This document shows, in pieces, positions 35,872 through 44,920 of a DNA stretch of 64,000 bases; the first letter of the stretch is position 1, and every line of letters starts with the position of its first letter. This stretch comes from Candidatus Atribacteria bacterium (lineage in GTDB: Bacteria; Atribacterota; JS1; SB-45; 34-128): contig DMCY01000093.1 of NCBI GenBank assembly GCA_003451675.1, positions 1 through 64,000 on the forward strand. Reading direction: 5' to 3'. The notes beneath the pieces are model-generated. The model did no database searches and was not told the DNA's origin. It worked only from the letters and a program-made list of their open reading frames with translations. The translations under genes were made by a program, and so were the position numbers.

Positions 35872-36501
35872 TTAGTCAATAAATTCTAATACCTCGTCTA
35901 TTTTCTTTACAATCTTGGGTTTTGGCTCTTGATCAGGAATACCCATCGGAACTAATGCCATTAACCTCCATGGTTCTTCTATTTTCAGTATTTCCTTTAA
36001 TGCCGGTGCAGCAATTAGAGGGCCACACATCCAGCAGGTTCCATAACCTTTTTCTGTAGCAGCCAACAATAAATTCTCCACTGCAGCAGCAACACTTTGA
36101 ATCTCTACCTGGGAGCGCAAGAGCTCTGCTTGGCCCTTCTTTAACCCCTCTAACTTTAATACCTCGTCAATCATTGAATGATAAGGTTTTACCAGTACAG
36201 CAAAAACCAGGGGTGCCTTTACAAAAAAAGTAGAATAAGCCCTCATCCCCTTTACTTTAACTCCTGCTCCTTTTAATTCTTGCCAGTTACTAACTTCTTC
36301 TATTTCGTTCATAATTGCCCTTTTCATCTCTCTCAATATATCTTTATTGCTTATAGCTATAAAACGCCACATCTGTTTATTGTGAGCACTAGGGGCAAGG
36401 GTAGCTGCATAAATAATATCATAAATATCTTCTTTGGGAATTTTATCTGATCTAAATTTACGTATACTCCTTCTTTTTTTAATTGCCTCTATTAATTCCA
36501 T
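35872..36501 (-). CDS. Nitroreductase-family flavoprotein
   Basis: About 209 residues. ELIEAIKKRRSIRKFRSDKIP is the FMN-binding N-terminal motif, and LLLAATEKGYGTCWMCGPL lies before the C-terminal MALVPMGIPDQEPKPK. I place the start at the second ATG, which has AAGGAG 8 nt upstream; the first ATG (36519) directly follows the stop of the SagB-like fragment. The family reduces quinones, nitro groups or other electrophiles with NAD(P)H. The substrate is unknown. Confidence 0.88.
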   Translation of the reverse strand: MELIEAIKKRRSIRKFRSDKIPKEDIYDIIYAATLAPSAHNKQMWRFIAISNKDILREMKRAIMNEIEEVSNWQELKGAGVKVKGMRAYSTFFVKAPLVFAVLVKPYHSMIDEVLKLEGLKKGQAELLRSQVEIQSVAAAVENLLLAATEKGYGTCWMCGPLIAAPALKEILKIEEPWRLMALVPMGIPDQEPKPKIVKKIDEVLEFID

Positions 36502-36519
36502 TGTTATTACTCCTTCCAT

Positions 36520-36804
36520 TTATAATGTCCCACTGGCATTACGTATAAGGGGATAGGTTGCGCCCGCAGAGGGTGCAATCCTGAAACCTATTCTTTTTTC
36601 AATAATTCCCTGGGCTGACCACAAGAGTTGCGAAACCTGTTCCAGAGTTAAAGAATAATCTTTAAATTCTCTTCTTGATCTCCTTCTGGCTAAGGCCTCT
36701 TCCACTGACATTTTCCCTTCTAACTGAGGTAAAGGGAGTTTAATCTCCTCTTCTGAAAAGGCATAAGCTATCAAAGGAGTTATAAAGATACTAATCATTA
36801 TCAA
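36520..36804 (-). pseudogene. Truncated SagB-type nitroreductase
   Basis: 94 residues. It begins with a signal-like hydrophobic segment, then LPLPQLEGKMSVEEALARRRSRREFKDYSLTLEQVSQLLWSAQG and FRIAPSAGATYPL. This is the N-terminal third of SagB/ThcOx-type nitroreductases. The frame then ends in IRNASGTL and a stop. The rest of the domain, including the remaining FMN contacts, is missing. The deletion joins it directly to the next nitroreductase gene. Confidence 0.7.
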
Positions 36805-36821
36805 AATAAATATTTTAGCAA

Positions 36822-37280
36822 TTAACCAACCTCCTTAAATTGCTCTTTTTCCCAGTCATATTTTTCTACCAATTCCCCAAAACTCATCTGGCCACACTTC
36901 ACCTTTTCTATATATCCCTTGCTCTGAAAGAAAAAGTTCTCTAAAGGATCTAATCTCTCGCCCTCTAACATCTTCAAAAGTATCTTAGAATATAAGCGGT
37001 CATACAGCTTTATAATATTTTCTTCTTTTTGTTTAATACCTACTTTTGTGTTATCAATTCTCTCTATCCAATATCCCAAATTTACCAAATCTGGAGTTTC
37101 TTCATATCCTGACTGAGCAAAAAATTCTAAATCCTTCTTATGAGGTCTCAACTCCTCCAACCTTCCAATATTATAGCCCAACATATTCTCCAAAGCTATA
37201 ATTGATTTTTCCTCTGCTCGCACTTTTTCCACAATATTTACCTTTATATCCTTATCAATCAATAAAGTGTTATTAAACAA
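36822..37280 (-). CDS. Conserved-looking protein of unknown function
   Basis: 152 residues, charged, mostly helical by composition, with no membrane segment or signal. Its C-terminus (SFGELVEKYDWEKEQFKEVG) abuts the SagB-like fragment 17 nt away. I do not recognise it. It shares the intergenic space with the divergent lexA gene. Confidence 0.6.
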   Translation of the reverse strand: MFNNTLLIDKDIKVNIVEKVRAEEKSIIALENMLGYNIGRLEELRPHKKDLEFFAQSGYEETPDLVNLGYWIERIDNTKVGIKQKEENIIKLYDRLYSKILLKMLEGERLDPLENFFFQSKGYIEKVKCGQMSFGELVEKYDWEKEQFKEVG

Positions 37281-37386
37281 TTCTCATCATTCTCCCTATT
37301 CTATATTCTGCCTAAATAATAGCCATATATAAAATTTATATATAATTTTTTCTTTTTAATTTTATCACATTATTCTATTAAGGCAA

Positions 37387-37423
37387 GATGTAAACAAAAG
37401 TGCCAGGCACCTTTGTTTACATC
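37387..37423. repeat. Large palindrome between the unknown gene and lexA
   Basis: GATGTAAACAAA and TTTGTTTACATC form a 12-bp inverted repeat. Inside it GTGCC and GGCAC pair around a single A, with one mismatch between the two stems. The core resembles the GTGCCTGGCAC-type palindromes found as dispersed repeats in many bacteria. It ends 1 nt before the lexA -35 box. Confidence 0.7.
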
Positions 37424-37453
37424 TTGACAATAAACATACGTTTGTTTTATAAT
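37424..37453 (+). promoter_or_regulatory. lexA promoter with LexA-type operator in the spacer
   Basis: TTGACA (37424-37429) and TATAAT (37448-37453) are 18 nt apart. Between them lies the palindrome AAAC-ATAC-GTTT (37432-37443). It has the spacing of the Gram-positive-type SOS box (GAACnnnnGTTC), with A for G at the ends. LexA binding here would block RNA polymerase, so lexA should control itself. Confidence 0.75.
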
Positions 37454-37487
37454 ATAATTAAATCAGTAGACAAGGAGGTAGAATATT

Positions 37488-38099
37488 TTGTCCAAATATT
37501 CACTTTCCTCCAACCTTACTAAAACTTTTCAGTTAATTCAAAAAAAGATTAAAGAGAGTGGTTATCCACCCACTGTTCGAGAAATCTGTAAAGCAGTAGG
37601 GGTGACTTCTTCTGCTACTGCCCATAAATATCTTACTATTCTGGAAGAAAGAGGTTATATCAGTCGAGAGAAAGAAAGGTCTCGGGCTATTAAAATTATA
37701 CCCCAGACCAAGAAAGTGCCTGTAGTAGGAAGTGTAGCTGCCGGAGAGCCTTTGTGGGCCTTAAAAGATATCACCGAAATTATCCCTATCCCCGAAGAAC
37801 TTTCTGGTAGCGAAGAAAGTTTTATGGTAAAAGTTGAGGGTGATAGCATGATTGGCGACCACATTCTTGATGGAGATTATGTTATGGTTAAACCCCAGCA
37901 AGATGCAGACAACGGGGATATCGTCATCGCTCTTTTAAATCAGGAAGAAGTTACCGTAAAAAGATTGTACAAAAAAGATAATCAGATTACCCTGCAACCT
38001 TCTAATCCTCTTTATAAACCTATAAATACTAAAAATGTAATTATTCTGGGCAAAGTTGTCGGAATTTTAAGAAGATTTAAGGGAGGGAAAAAACAGTAG
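37488..38099 (+). CDS. lexA: LexA repressor
   Basis: 203 residues. The N-terminal winged helix (about 1-70) contains GYPPTVREICKAVGVTSSATAHKYL. The self-cleavage site is Ala85-Gly86 in GSVAAGEP, and the catalytic dyad is Ser120 (EGDSMIGD) and Lys158 (VTVKRLY). TTG is the start codon, with AAGGAGG 9 nt upstream. It represses SOS genes until RecA filaments trigger self-cleavage. It is followed 2 nt later by a DUF72 gene and then by dnaE and dinB, likely targets. Confidence 0.96.
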   Translation: MSKYSLSSNLTKTFQLIQKKIKESGYPPTVREICKAVGVTSSATAHKYLTILEERGYISREKERSRAIKIIPQTKKVPVVGSVAAGEPLWALKDITEIIPIPEELSGSEESFMVKVEGDSMIGDHILDGDYVMVKPQQDADNGDIVIALLNQEEVTVKRLYKKDNQITLQPSNPLYKPINTKNVIILGKVVGILRRFKGGKKQ

Positions 38100-38101
38100 A
38101 T

Positions 38102-38932
38102 ATGTTATATGTTGGCACTTCTGGTTTTAGCTATAAAGATTGGATAGGGCCCTTTTATCCTGAAAATATTGATAAAAAAGAGATGCTTAAATTGTATGCT
38201 CAAAAATTCAAGGTTACCGAAATTAATTCTACTTACTATAGTATACCCCACCCAGCATCTTTTTATTATTTACAACAAAAGGTCCCTGCTGACTTTAAAT
38301 TTGTAGTAAAAGCTAATCAAGAAATGACTCATAGCCGAGAGGAAAATCCCACCGTCTTCAATGATTTCAAAAAATCTATAAAACCCCTAATAGAGTCAGG
38401 TAAATTCGCTTGTGTATTAGCCCAATTCCCTTATTCTTTTTATAATACTCCCATCAATCGGGATTATCTTCTCCGCTTTAAAAAAAGGATGGAAGATATA
38501 CCTCTGGTGGTAGAATTTAGAAATTCCTACTGGATAAATGATGAAATATTTAGAATTTTAAAAAACAATGATATAGGCTTTTGTTGTGTAGACCAACCCC
38601 AGATCAAAGGCTTAATTCCTCCTATAGCTGAAGCTACTTCTAATCTGGGTTATGTCAGATTTCACGGTCGAAATAAAATCAATTGGTGGGAACATGAAAA
38701 AGCTTATCAAAGATATGATTATCTCTATACTGAAGAAGAATTAAGAGAATGGGTGCCAAAAATAAAAAAGATTGCGGAAAAAACCACCGACCAATATATC
38801 TTTATGAACAATCATTATAAAGCTAAAGCAGTTAAAAATGCCTTGATGTTAATCAAACTCCTTAGAGAAGAAATAAAAGCTGGAGAAATTAAAGAAGTAG
38901 AGAAAGGGCAGGAAAAAGAGGAACAGGATTAA
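38102..38932 (+). CDS. DUF72 family protein (TIM-barrel)
   Basis: 276 residues. It starts LYVGTSGFSYKDWIGPFYP and contains FKFVVKANQEMTH, LAQFPYSF, VVEFRNSYW and GYVRFHGRN, the hallmark blocks of DUF72. The family has no settled function. The stop-to-start gap to lexA is 2 nt, so it belongs to the lexA transcript and should be SOS-controlled. In this window it lies with two DNA polymerases. Confidence 0.9.
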   Translation: MLYVGTSGFSYKDWIGPFYPENIDKKEMLKLYAQKFKVTEINSTYYSIPHPASFYYLQQKVPADFKFVVKANQEMTHSREENPTVFNDFKKSIKPLIESGKFACVLAQFPYSFYNTPINRDYLLRFKKRMEDIPLVVEFRNSYWINDEIFRILKNNDIGFCCVDQPQIKGLIPPIAEATSNLGYVRFHGRNKINWWEHEKAYQRYDYLYTEEELREWVPKIKKIAEKTTDQYIFMNNHYKAKAVKNALMLIKLLREEIKAGEIKEVEKGQEKEEQD

Positions 38933-39229
38933 AAAAGATTACTTATATTTTTTTTGCCCTCCGATACAAACATTAGTTCGGGATACGAGTTGCAAAATTA
39001 ATTCGTATCTCGTATCCCCATTTTCACGAGGACAAGTCTCGTGAATCGTATCTCGTTAAGAAGAAAGAAAAGATAGCGGATATAGTTGGTTAGTTAGTTA
39101 GCTGGTTAATTGATAATTAGTAATTAGTGATGAGTAATAAGTGATAGGTGACAGGTTTATAACTTCGGAGGTAGGGGTGTATTGTATCCGCTCACTAACG
39201 ACTGATTTAGTAAGAAAGGATTTTAAAAA
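38933..39229. repeat. Repeat-rich spacer before dnaE
   Basis: It carries 'attcgtatctcgtatcc', 'cgtgaatcgtatctcgtt' and related units, then low-complexity runs (gttagttagttagctggtta, taattagtaattagtgatgagtaataagtgata) and 'cactaacgactgattta'. Each unit type recurs elsewhere in the window. No gene or clear promoter is seen. Confidence 0.7.
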
Positions 39230-42200
39230 ATGGATATGGTGCATTTACATGTACATTCTCAATACAGTATGCAAGATGGACTTTGCAGTATTGAGGATTT
39301 AATAAAAAAAGCTGCAAAATTTAAGATGGCAGCATTGGCCTTGACTGACCATGATGGGCTCTATGGTGCTATTCAGTTTTATAAAAAAGCAAAGAGTGCA
39401 GGAATAAAACCCATTATCGGCTGTGAAATAAGGATCAAAACTAATCAAAAATCTAAAGAGGTGTATCACCTTCTTCTTTTAGCCAAAGATAAAAAGGGAT
39501 ACAATAATCTCTGTCAGATTATTACCAAAGCCCATTTATCTAATCCTAACTCTATCCCAGCTATAGAAAAAGATATCTTGGTTAAATACAGCAAAGGAAT
39601 TATTGGTCTAAGCGGGTGTAATAACGGAGAAATACCTCTTCTTCTTTCCCAAAAGAAGGTCAGACAAGCCGAAAAAGCTGCTTGCTGGTATCAACAGGTA
39701 TTCGGTAAAGAAAACTTTTACTTAGAATTGTATTTTCATGGCTTCGCTCAAGAAAAAGAAATTAATTCCCAATTGATAGAAATGGGACGAAAATTAAATA
39801 TTCCCGTAGTAGCAACTAATAATGTTCATTACTTAGAAAAAAATCAAGCCTCCTCTCAGCGTCTTTTAAACAAGATTGCTAATTTGGGAACAAAGGAAAG
39901 GTTTTATCACCAAAGACTGGAGACTGACGAATACTACTTTAAGTCCCCCTCAGAGATGGAAAAAATATTTTCCCGGGTGCCTCAAGCCCTTAAAAACTCA
40001 ATTAAAATCGCTGAAAAATGCAACTTAAAACTTGATTTAGAAGAAATTCATCTCCCGGCATATCCCCTCCCCTCTTCTTATTGTTCTGCTCAGGATTATT
40101 TAAAAAAACTTTGTCTGGATGGACTCAAAAAATATTATTCTCTCCCCTCACCAGAAGTCAAAACCCGTTTAGAATATGAATTAAAAATAATCAATCAGAT
40201 AGGTTTTGCCGGATATTTTCTAATTGTCTGGGATATAGTCCGCTTTGCTAAACAGAACAATATCCCAGTAGGACCGGGAAAGGGTTCTTCGGCTGGCAGT
40301 TTAGTCTCTTATCTTCTTAATATCACTGAGGTAGACCCTCTAAAATACCGACTCTTTTTTGAAAGATTCCTCAACCCGGAAAGAATAGACCTTCCGGATA
40401 TAGATATTGATTTTGGTCAGCTGGGGAGAGAAAAAGTAATCTCTTATATATTTAAGAAATTTGGGAATAATCGGGTAACCCATGTCAGCACTATTTCCAC
40501 TTACGCTGCCCGCTCAGCCATTCGAGATGCGGGGAGAGCACTGGGATTCCTCCCTCAGGAAATAAATAAAATTGCCCAATTTATGCCTATATTCTCCTCA
40601 CCAGGAGTAATTAAAGCTGCTCTTAAACATTTACCTGAACTGCAAAAACTTCCCTGTGACCAGGAACCCCTTAAATCACTATTCTCTTTTGCTCAGGCCA
40701 TAGAAGGAAAACCTCGACATCTCTCCGTACACGCCTCCTCAATGATAATCTCAGATAGACCGCTTTCAGAAGTAGTCCCTCTGGAGGTAACTAATCAGGG
40801 AGAGATAGTCAGCCAATATGAAAAAGAATCCATCAAAGATTTAGGCTTATTGAAGATGGATATCCTGGGCTCCCGCAGCCTTACTGTAATTAAAAAGACT
40901 TTAGAAATGTTAAAAGAAAATAATACAGATATTGATCTTAATAAAATTCCTCTTGACGATAAAGCTACTTTTTTTGCCCTGCAAGAGGGCAAGACTCTGG
41001 GAGTCTTCCAGTTGGAAAGTTCAGGGATGTCCTCTCTTCTAAAGAAGGTTTCTCCTTCTTGCTTAGACGATTTAATTGCTGCCTTATCTTTATATCGACC
41101 AGGTCCCTTAGATAGTGGAATGACTGAACACTATCTTAAAAGAAAACGGGGAGAAGAAGAAATAATTTATCTACATCCCAAATTGGAACCCATTTTAAAA
41201 GACACTTTTGGAGTTATCCTTTATCAGGAACAGGTTATGCAGGTAGTTTCTGCTTTTGCCAATCTTAGCTTAGGAGAAGCCGACCTCTTTCGTCGAGCCA
41301 TCAGCTCTCGTTCGCCGGTAGAAATGGAAAAACAGAGAGATAATTTCCTTAAAAAAGCCATAAATCAAGGGAATACTCAAGAAGAAGCAGAAAATATTTT
41401 TAATCTAATTTCCAAATTTGCTCACTACGGTTTTAATAAAGCACACAGTACCTCCTATGCCTTGATCTCTTTTATAACCTGTTATCTTAAAGTACATTAT
41501 CCCGCTTACTACCTGGCTTCCCTACTCACCTGTGGTATGGGTTATTATTCTCCTGACCGTTATATTCAGGAAGCCCGACGCCTTAAAGTTAAAGTACTCT
41601 CTCCTGATATAAATAAGAGTGAAGCTGGCTTTACCGTAGAAGAAGGAGCTATCCGGGTGGGATTGAGTAAAATAAAAGGTATGGGGGAAAAACATTTAAA
41701 ATCGATTCTATCCCTCAGAAAGGAATACCAAAGGTTTAATTCCCTGTATGATTTCTGCTGCAAAACTATATCTTCAAGAATCAATCAACCATTGATAGAA
41801 AATCTAATTAAGGTGGGTGCTTTTGATTTTACTACTTATTCTCGTTCCGCACTATTGACTTTACTTCCTCTTACTTTAAAAGAGGTTAGAAAAAAGGCTA
41901 AAGATAGGGTTAAAAATAAAATATCCGAAGAGAGAGAATTACGGAATACTGAACTTATTGCCTCTGACTCAATCCCCGCATATCCCTTTTCTAAATCTTT
42001 CCAAATGAATTTAGAAAAAGAAATACTCGATTTATATATAAGTGACCATCCCTTAAGCAGATACTACAAAGAACTAGCCTGCTTTTCAATTATAAAGTCC
42101 AATCAAATAGAAGATATTTGCAACCAGAAACCCATCTTCGTAGTAGGAATACTAATTCAAGTGAGAAGACAATTCACCAAACAAAGACAAGTTATGGCTT

Positions 42201-42433
42201 TCCTGCTCCTGGAAGATGAAGCGGGTTTCTTTGAGGCAATTACCTTTCCAGCAGTCTATCAAAAATATTCTAATCTATTTCGTAAGGAAGCACCTCTTTT
42301 GATAGAAGGTACTTTAAGTAAAAATGATGGTGATTCTAAAATAATCGCCCGAAAGATTGTGAATATAAATTCGTATCTCGTATCTCGTGAATCGTATCTC
42401 GTGAAGGAGATGGAAACCAGGTGCCTGAAGTAG
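39230..42433 (+). CDS. dnaE: DNA polymerase III alpha subunit, short DnaE type
   Basis: 1067 residues. The N-terminal PHP domain begins MDMVHLHVHSQYSMQDG and contains LALTDHDGLYG. The polymerase core shows the catalytic aspartates in LPDIDIDFG near residue 392, then SSAGSLVSYLL and FNKAHSTSYALISF. A C-terminal OB fold (about 960-1040) is present. The length and its place between lexA and dinB suit a damage-tolerance DnaE (DnaE2/ImuC-like), but a replicative role is not excluded. The final 20 or so residues come from an interspersed repeat. Confidence 0.92.
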   Translation: MDMVHLHVHSQYSMQDGLCSIEDLIKKAAKFKMAALALTDHDGLYGAIQFYKKAKSAGIKPIIGCEIRIKTNQKSKEVYHLLLLAKDKKGYNNLCQIITKAHLSNPNSIPAIEKDILVKYSKGIIGLSGCNNGEIPLLLSQKKVRQAEKAACWYQQVFGKENFYLELYFHGFAQEKEINSQLIEMGRKLNIPVVATNNVHYLEKNQASSQRLLNKIANLGTKERFYHQRLETDEYYFKSPSEMEKIFSRVPQALKNSIKIAEKCNLKLDLEEIHLPAYPLPSSYCSAQDYLKKLCLDGLKKYYSLPSPEVKTRLEYELKIINQIGFAGYFLIVWDIVRFAKQNNIPVGPGKGSSAGSLVSYLLNITEVDPLKYRLFFERFLNPERIDLPDIDIDFGQLGREKVISYIFKKFGNNRVTHVSTISTYAARSAIRDAGRALGFLPQEINKIAQFMPIFSSPGVIKAALKHLPELQKLPCDQEPLKSLFSFAQAIEGKPRHLSVHASSMIISDRPLSEVVPLEVTNQGEIVSQYEKESIKDLGLLKMDILGSRSLTVIKKTLEMLKENNTDIDLNKIPLDDKATFFALQEGKTLGVFQLESSGMSSLLKKVSPSCLDDLIAALSLYRPGPLDSGMTEHYLKRKRGEEEIIYLHPKLEPILKDTFGVILYQEQVMQVVSAFANLSLGEADLFRRAISSRSPVEMEKQRDNFLKKAINQGNTQEEAENIFNLISKFAHYGFNKAHSTSYALISFITCYLKVHYPAYYLASLLTCGMGYYSPDRYIQEARRLKVKVLSPDINKSEAGFTVEEGAIRVGLSKIKGMGEKHLKSILSLRKEYQRFNSLYDFCCKTISSRINQPLIENLIKVGAFDFTTYSRSALLTLLPLTLKEVRKKAKDRVKNKISEERELRNTELIASDSIPAYPFSKSFQMNLEKEILDLYISDHPLSRYYKELACFSIIKSNQIEDICNQKPIFVVGILIQVRRQFTKQRQVMAFLLLEDEAGFFEAITFPAVYQKYSNLFRKEAPLLIEGTLSKNDGDSKIIARKIVNINSYLVSRESYLVKEMETRCLK

Positions 42434-42640
42434 GGGCAAACCTTGTGTTTGCCATAGGATTCATTCACCATTGACTAAATTGACCGGGAGACTGGTAGAC
42501 TGGCTGACCGGTAGACATAAAAAATTGGCGAATTGTTAAATCGGGCAATTGGACAATTGGTGAATTGGTGAATTAATATTAACTGGCAAACCGGGTAACT
42601 GGCTAACTAAATACTAACGACTATTCACCAACGACTAATT
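42360..42640. repeat. Repeat cluster across the dnaE 3' end and the dnaE-dinB spacer
   Basis: 'cgtatctcgt' occurs three times in 42371-42402 inside the last codons of dnaE. The spacer then has 'accgggagactggtagactggctgaccggtaga', 'gacaattggtgaattggtgaattaa', 'ggcaaaccgggtaactggctaact' and 'ctaacgactattcaccaacgacta'. The same unit types appear at about 7075, 39000-39200, 47700 and 52590-52830. Confidence 0.75.
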
Positions 42641-42662
42641 AGTCAGAAAGGAATAAAAAATA

Positions 42663-43877
42663 GTGGACAACATCAATCGTCTATCCATAATTCATCTGGA
42701 TCTCGATGCCTTCTTTGCTTCCGTAGAACAAAGAGATAACCCGGCCTATCGGGATAAACCTCTTATTGTAGGAGGAATAAGTGGCGGAGGAGTAAGTAAT
42801 TTGAATCGTGGAGTAGTCTGTACCGCTTCCTATGAAGCCCGTAAATATGGTATTCGTGCTGGTATGCCTATCTGGGAAGCTCGCCAAAAATGCCCCCGAG
42901 GAATTTTTGTCCCCACCCAAATGAACAAATATTTAAAGGAATCCCGCAAATTCTTTCAGGTATGCAGCACTTATACCCCTCTAATAGAACCGTTGAGTGT
43001 AGATGAACTTTTTTTAGATGTATCCGGGTGTGAATCACTCTTTGGCTCATCTGAAATAATCGGCAGAAAAATTAAAGAAAGAGTTTATCAAGAATTAGGA
43101 CTCAAGGTTTCGGTAGGAATAGCAGAGAATAAATTCTTAGCCAAGATAGCCACCAACCTGGGGAAGCCGGACGGTTTCTACATCATCCCTTCAAAAGATA
43201 TTCAAAAAATTCTCTATCCCCTCCCCATCTCTGCTCTCTGGGGCATAGGGAAAAAGACGGAAGAATTACTTAACAAATCCGGTATTTACCGGGTAGAACA
43301 ATTAGCCCGGATGCCTGATTCTATCCTGGAAAATCTTCTGGGGAAAAACGCAAAAAAGATAAAACTTCTGGCTCAGGGGATAGACGAGAATCCGGTTACT
43401 CCTCCATCAACCGCAAAATCTATCGGCAAAGAAACGACTTTTAGCACTAATATAACCGAAAAAGAAATTTTGGTAAAAGAATTGCTCAAACTTTCTCAGC
43501 AGGTGGGTTATGTCGCCCGAAGAAAAAGTTATAAAGGCCGAACCATTACCTTAAAAATAAGATTTCAGAATTTTACTACCTTTAACAGGTCTAAGACTTT
43601 AGAAAACCCTACCAATCTTGATGATATCATCTTTAAAACCGTGGTAGAACTCCTGGGCAAAGTAAGATGTAAAAAAGGCGGGGTTAGACTTTTAGGGATA
43701 AAACTCTCCAATCTTGCTTCGGGAAATGAAAGAAAACAATTGAAGCTCTTAAGAGAGGAAGAGGATAAAAAAGGTGATAAATTAGAACAGCTTACTCAGT
43801 CCTTAGATAAAATCAGAGAAAAATTTGGCACTAAAGCCGTAACCCGGGCTAGTCTCTTATCTAATCCAAAGAGGTAA
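42663..43877 (+). CDS. dinB: DNA polymerase IV (Y family)
   Basis: 404 residues, GTG start with AGAAAGGA upstream. The catalytic aspartate and steric gate are in IHLDLDAFFASVEQRDNP. The second acidic pair is in LSVDELFLDVSG, the thumb has VSVGIAENKFLAKIATNLGKPDG, and the little-finger domain follows (about 245-360). It copies damaged DNA with low fidelity. It lies 230 nt after dnaE; a shared transcript with lexA and dnaE is possible but repeats fill the gap. Confidence 0.95.
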   Translation: MDNINRLSIIHLDLDAFFASVEQRDNPAYRDKPLIVGGISGGGVSNLNRGVVCTASYEARKYGIRAGMPIWEARQKCPRGIFVPTQMNKYLKESRKFFQVCSTYTPLIEPLSVDELFLDVSGCESLFGSSEIIGRKIKERVYQELGLKVSVGIAENKFLAKIATNLGKPDGFYIIPSKDIQKILYPLPISALWGIGKKTEELLNKSGIYRVEQLARMPDSILENLLGKNAKKIKLLAQGIDENPVTPPSTAKSIGKETTFSTNITEKEILVKELLKLSQQVGYVARRKSYKGRTITLKIRFQNFTTFNRSKTLENPTNLDDIIFKTVVELLGKVRCKKGGVRLLGIKLSNLASGNERKQLKLLREEEDKKGDKLEQLTQSLDKIREKFGTKAVTRASLLSNPKR

Positions 43878-43915
43878 AACCTTAAAATTATGTAAAAAAT
43901 TAACTTTCAAATTAG

Positions 43916-44920
43916 CTATTCCTTGCAGTCCCCTCTCTTCTCTTTCAGGGCTTTTAGAATCTTTTCCGGAGTGATAGGAAGGTCGCAGATTCTTGCCCCT
44001 GTGGCATCATAAATGGCATTGGCAATGGCCGGAGCAGTGGCAATAGTAGCCGGTTCCCCGATTCCCTTGGCTCCAAAAGGCCCTTCTGAATCTTCGTTTT
44101 CTACTATCCGAGTAGTGAAGAGAGGAGTGTCCATAGAAGTAGGAATTAGATAACCGGTTAAATCCGGATTCAAGGTGATGCCTTCTTTAACAACCTGCTC
44201 TTCCATCAGAGCCATACCTATCCCCTGGACGGTTCCTCCTTCTATCTGCCCTTCCACGTTCTTAGGATTTACAGCTTTACCGATATCTGCCGTAGTATAC
44301 ACATTTAATACTTGAACAATACCCGTATCGGTATCAACTTCCACTTCAACCACCTGGGTAACAAAGGTATAAGCCACATAAACTTTTTCGCCCTGTCCGG
44401 TTTTGGGGTCGGGTTTATCAGTGTGAGGGAAGAAGGACGCTTCTGCCTTTAAACAATCACCTTTTTCTTTTACCCTCTTGGCTAATTCCCAATAACTTAT
44501 TTTATTATTTGGATTATCATTTCTAAAAACATAACCATCTTTTATTCCTAATTCTACATAATTGCTTCTAAACTCAATACTGGCATAATGATAAATATTA
44601 CTCAACAACCCTTCTGAAGCCTTTTTCACTGCATTGCCAGTAAAAAATGTCTGCCGGGTTGCTGAAGAAGAGCCGGAATTTTTAGTTAAATGAGTATCGC
44701 CAGGAATAATTCTGATTACCTCCGGCTTCACCTTTAAAACCTCTGCTGCAATCTGAGTAATTACAGTTAAAACACCCTGTCCTACATCTGCTGCAGCAGT
44801 TCTTATTAGAATCTTTCCCTCATCTTCAACTTCTGCTGAAGCAATGGAGTGGTCAGGAAATCCTTCTCCATAACCAAAACCGAACATAATAGTAGCTATT
44901 CCTCTCCCACGTTTCTTCAT
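43916..44920 (-). CDS. Molybdenum hydroxylase large subunit, C-terminal half
   Basis: About 334 residues covering the second half of xanthine-dehydrogenase-type molybdopterin subunits. TAAADVGQGVLTVITQIAAE, SSSATRQTFFTGNAV and the C-terminal GAKGIGEPATIATAPAIANAI are visible; the last contains the active-site glutamate. The ATG overlaps the stop of the preceding half in an ATGA, with GGAGG 7 nt upstream, so re-initiation can make two polypeptides from one message. Together the halves equal a normal subunit of about 767 residues. A frameshift in a once-single gene is the alternative reading. Confidence 0.85.
   Translation of the reverse strand: MKKRGRGIATIMFGFGYGEGFPDHSIASAEVEDEGKILIRTAAADVGQGVLTVITQIAAEVLKVKPEVIRIIPGDTHLTKNSGSSSATRQTFFTGNAVKKASEGLLSNIYHYASIEFRSNYVELGIKDGYVFRNDNPNNKISYWELAKRVKEKGDCLKAEASFFPHTDKPDPKTGQGEKVYVAYTFVTQVVEVEVDTDTGIVQVLNVYTTADIGKAVNPKNVEGQIEGGTVQGIGMALMEEQVVKEGITLNPDLTGYLIPTSMDTPLFTTRIVENEDSEGPFGAKGIGEPATIATAPAIANAIYDATGARICDLPITPEKILKALKEKRGDCKE

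Noticed and set aside
38960..39180. Possible CRISPR array in the repeat-rich spacer
   Set aside because: Units are short, irregular and without spacers of even length; no cas genes are present in the window.
40795..40992. Antisense open frame within dnaE
   Set aside because: It lies opposite conserved polymerase sequence and has no independent support.
44917..44919. TGA at the hydroxylase split as a possible selenocysteine codon
   Set aside because: The frame after this TGA closes within a few codons, while the continuation of the protein is in another frame beginning at the overlapping ATG.
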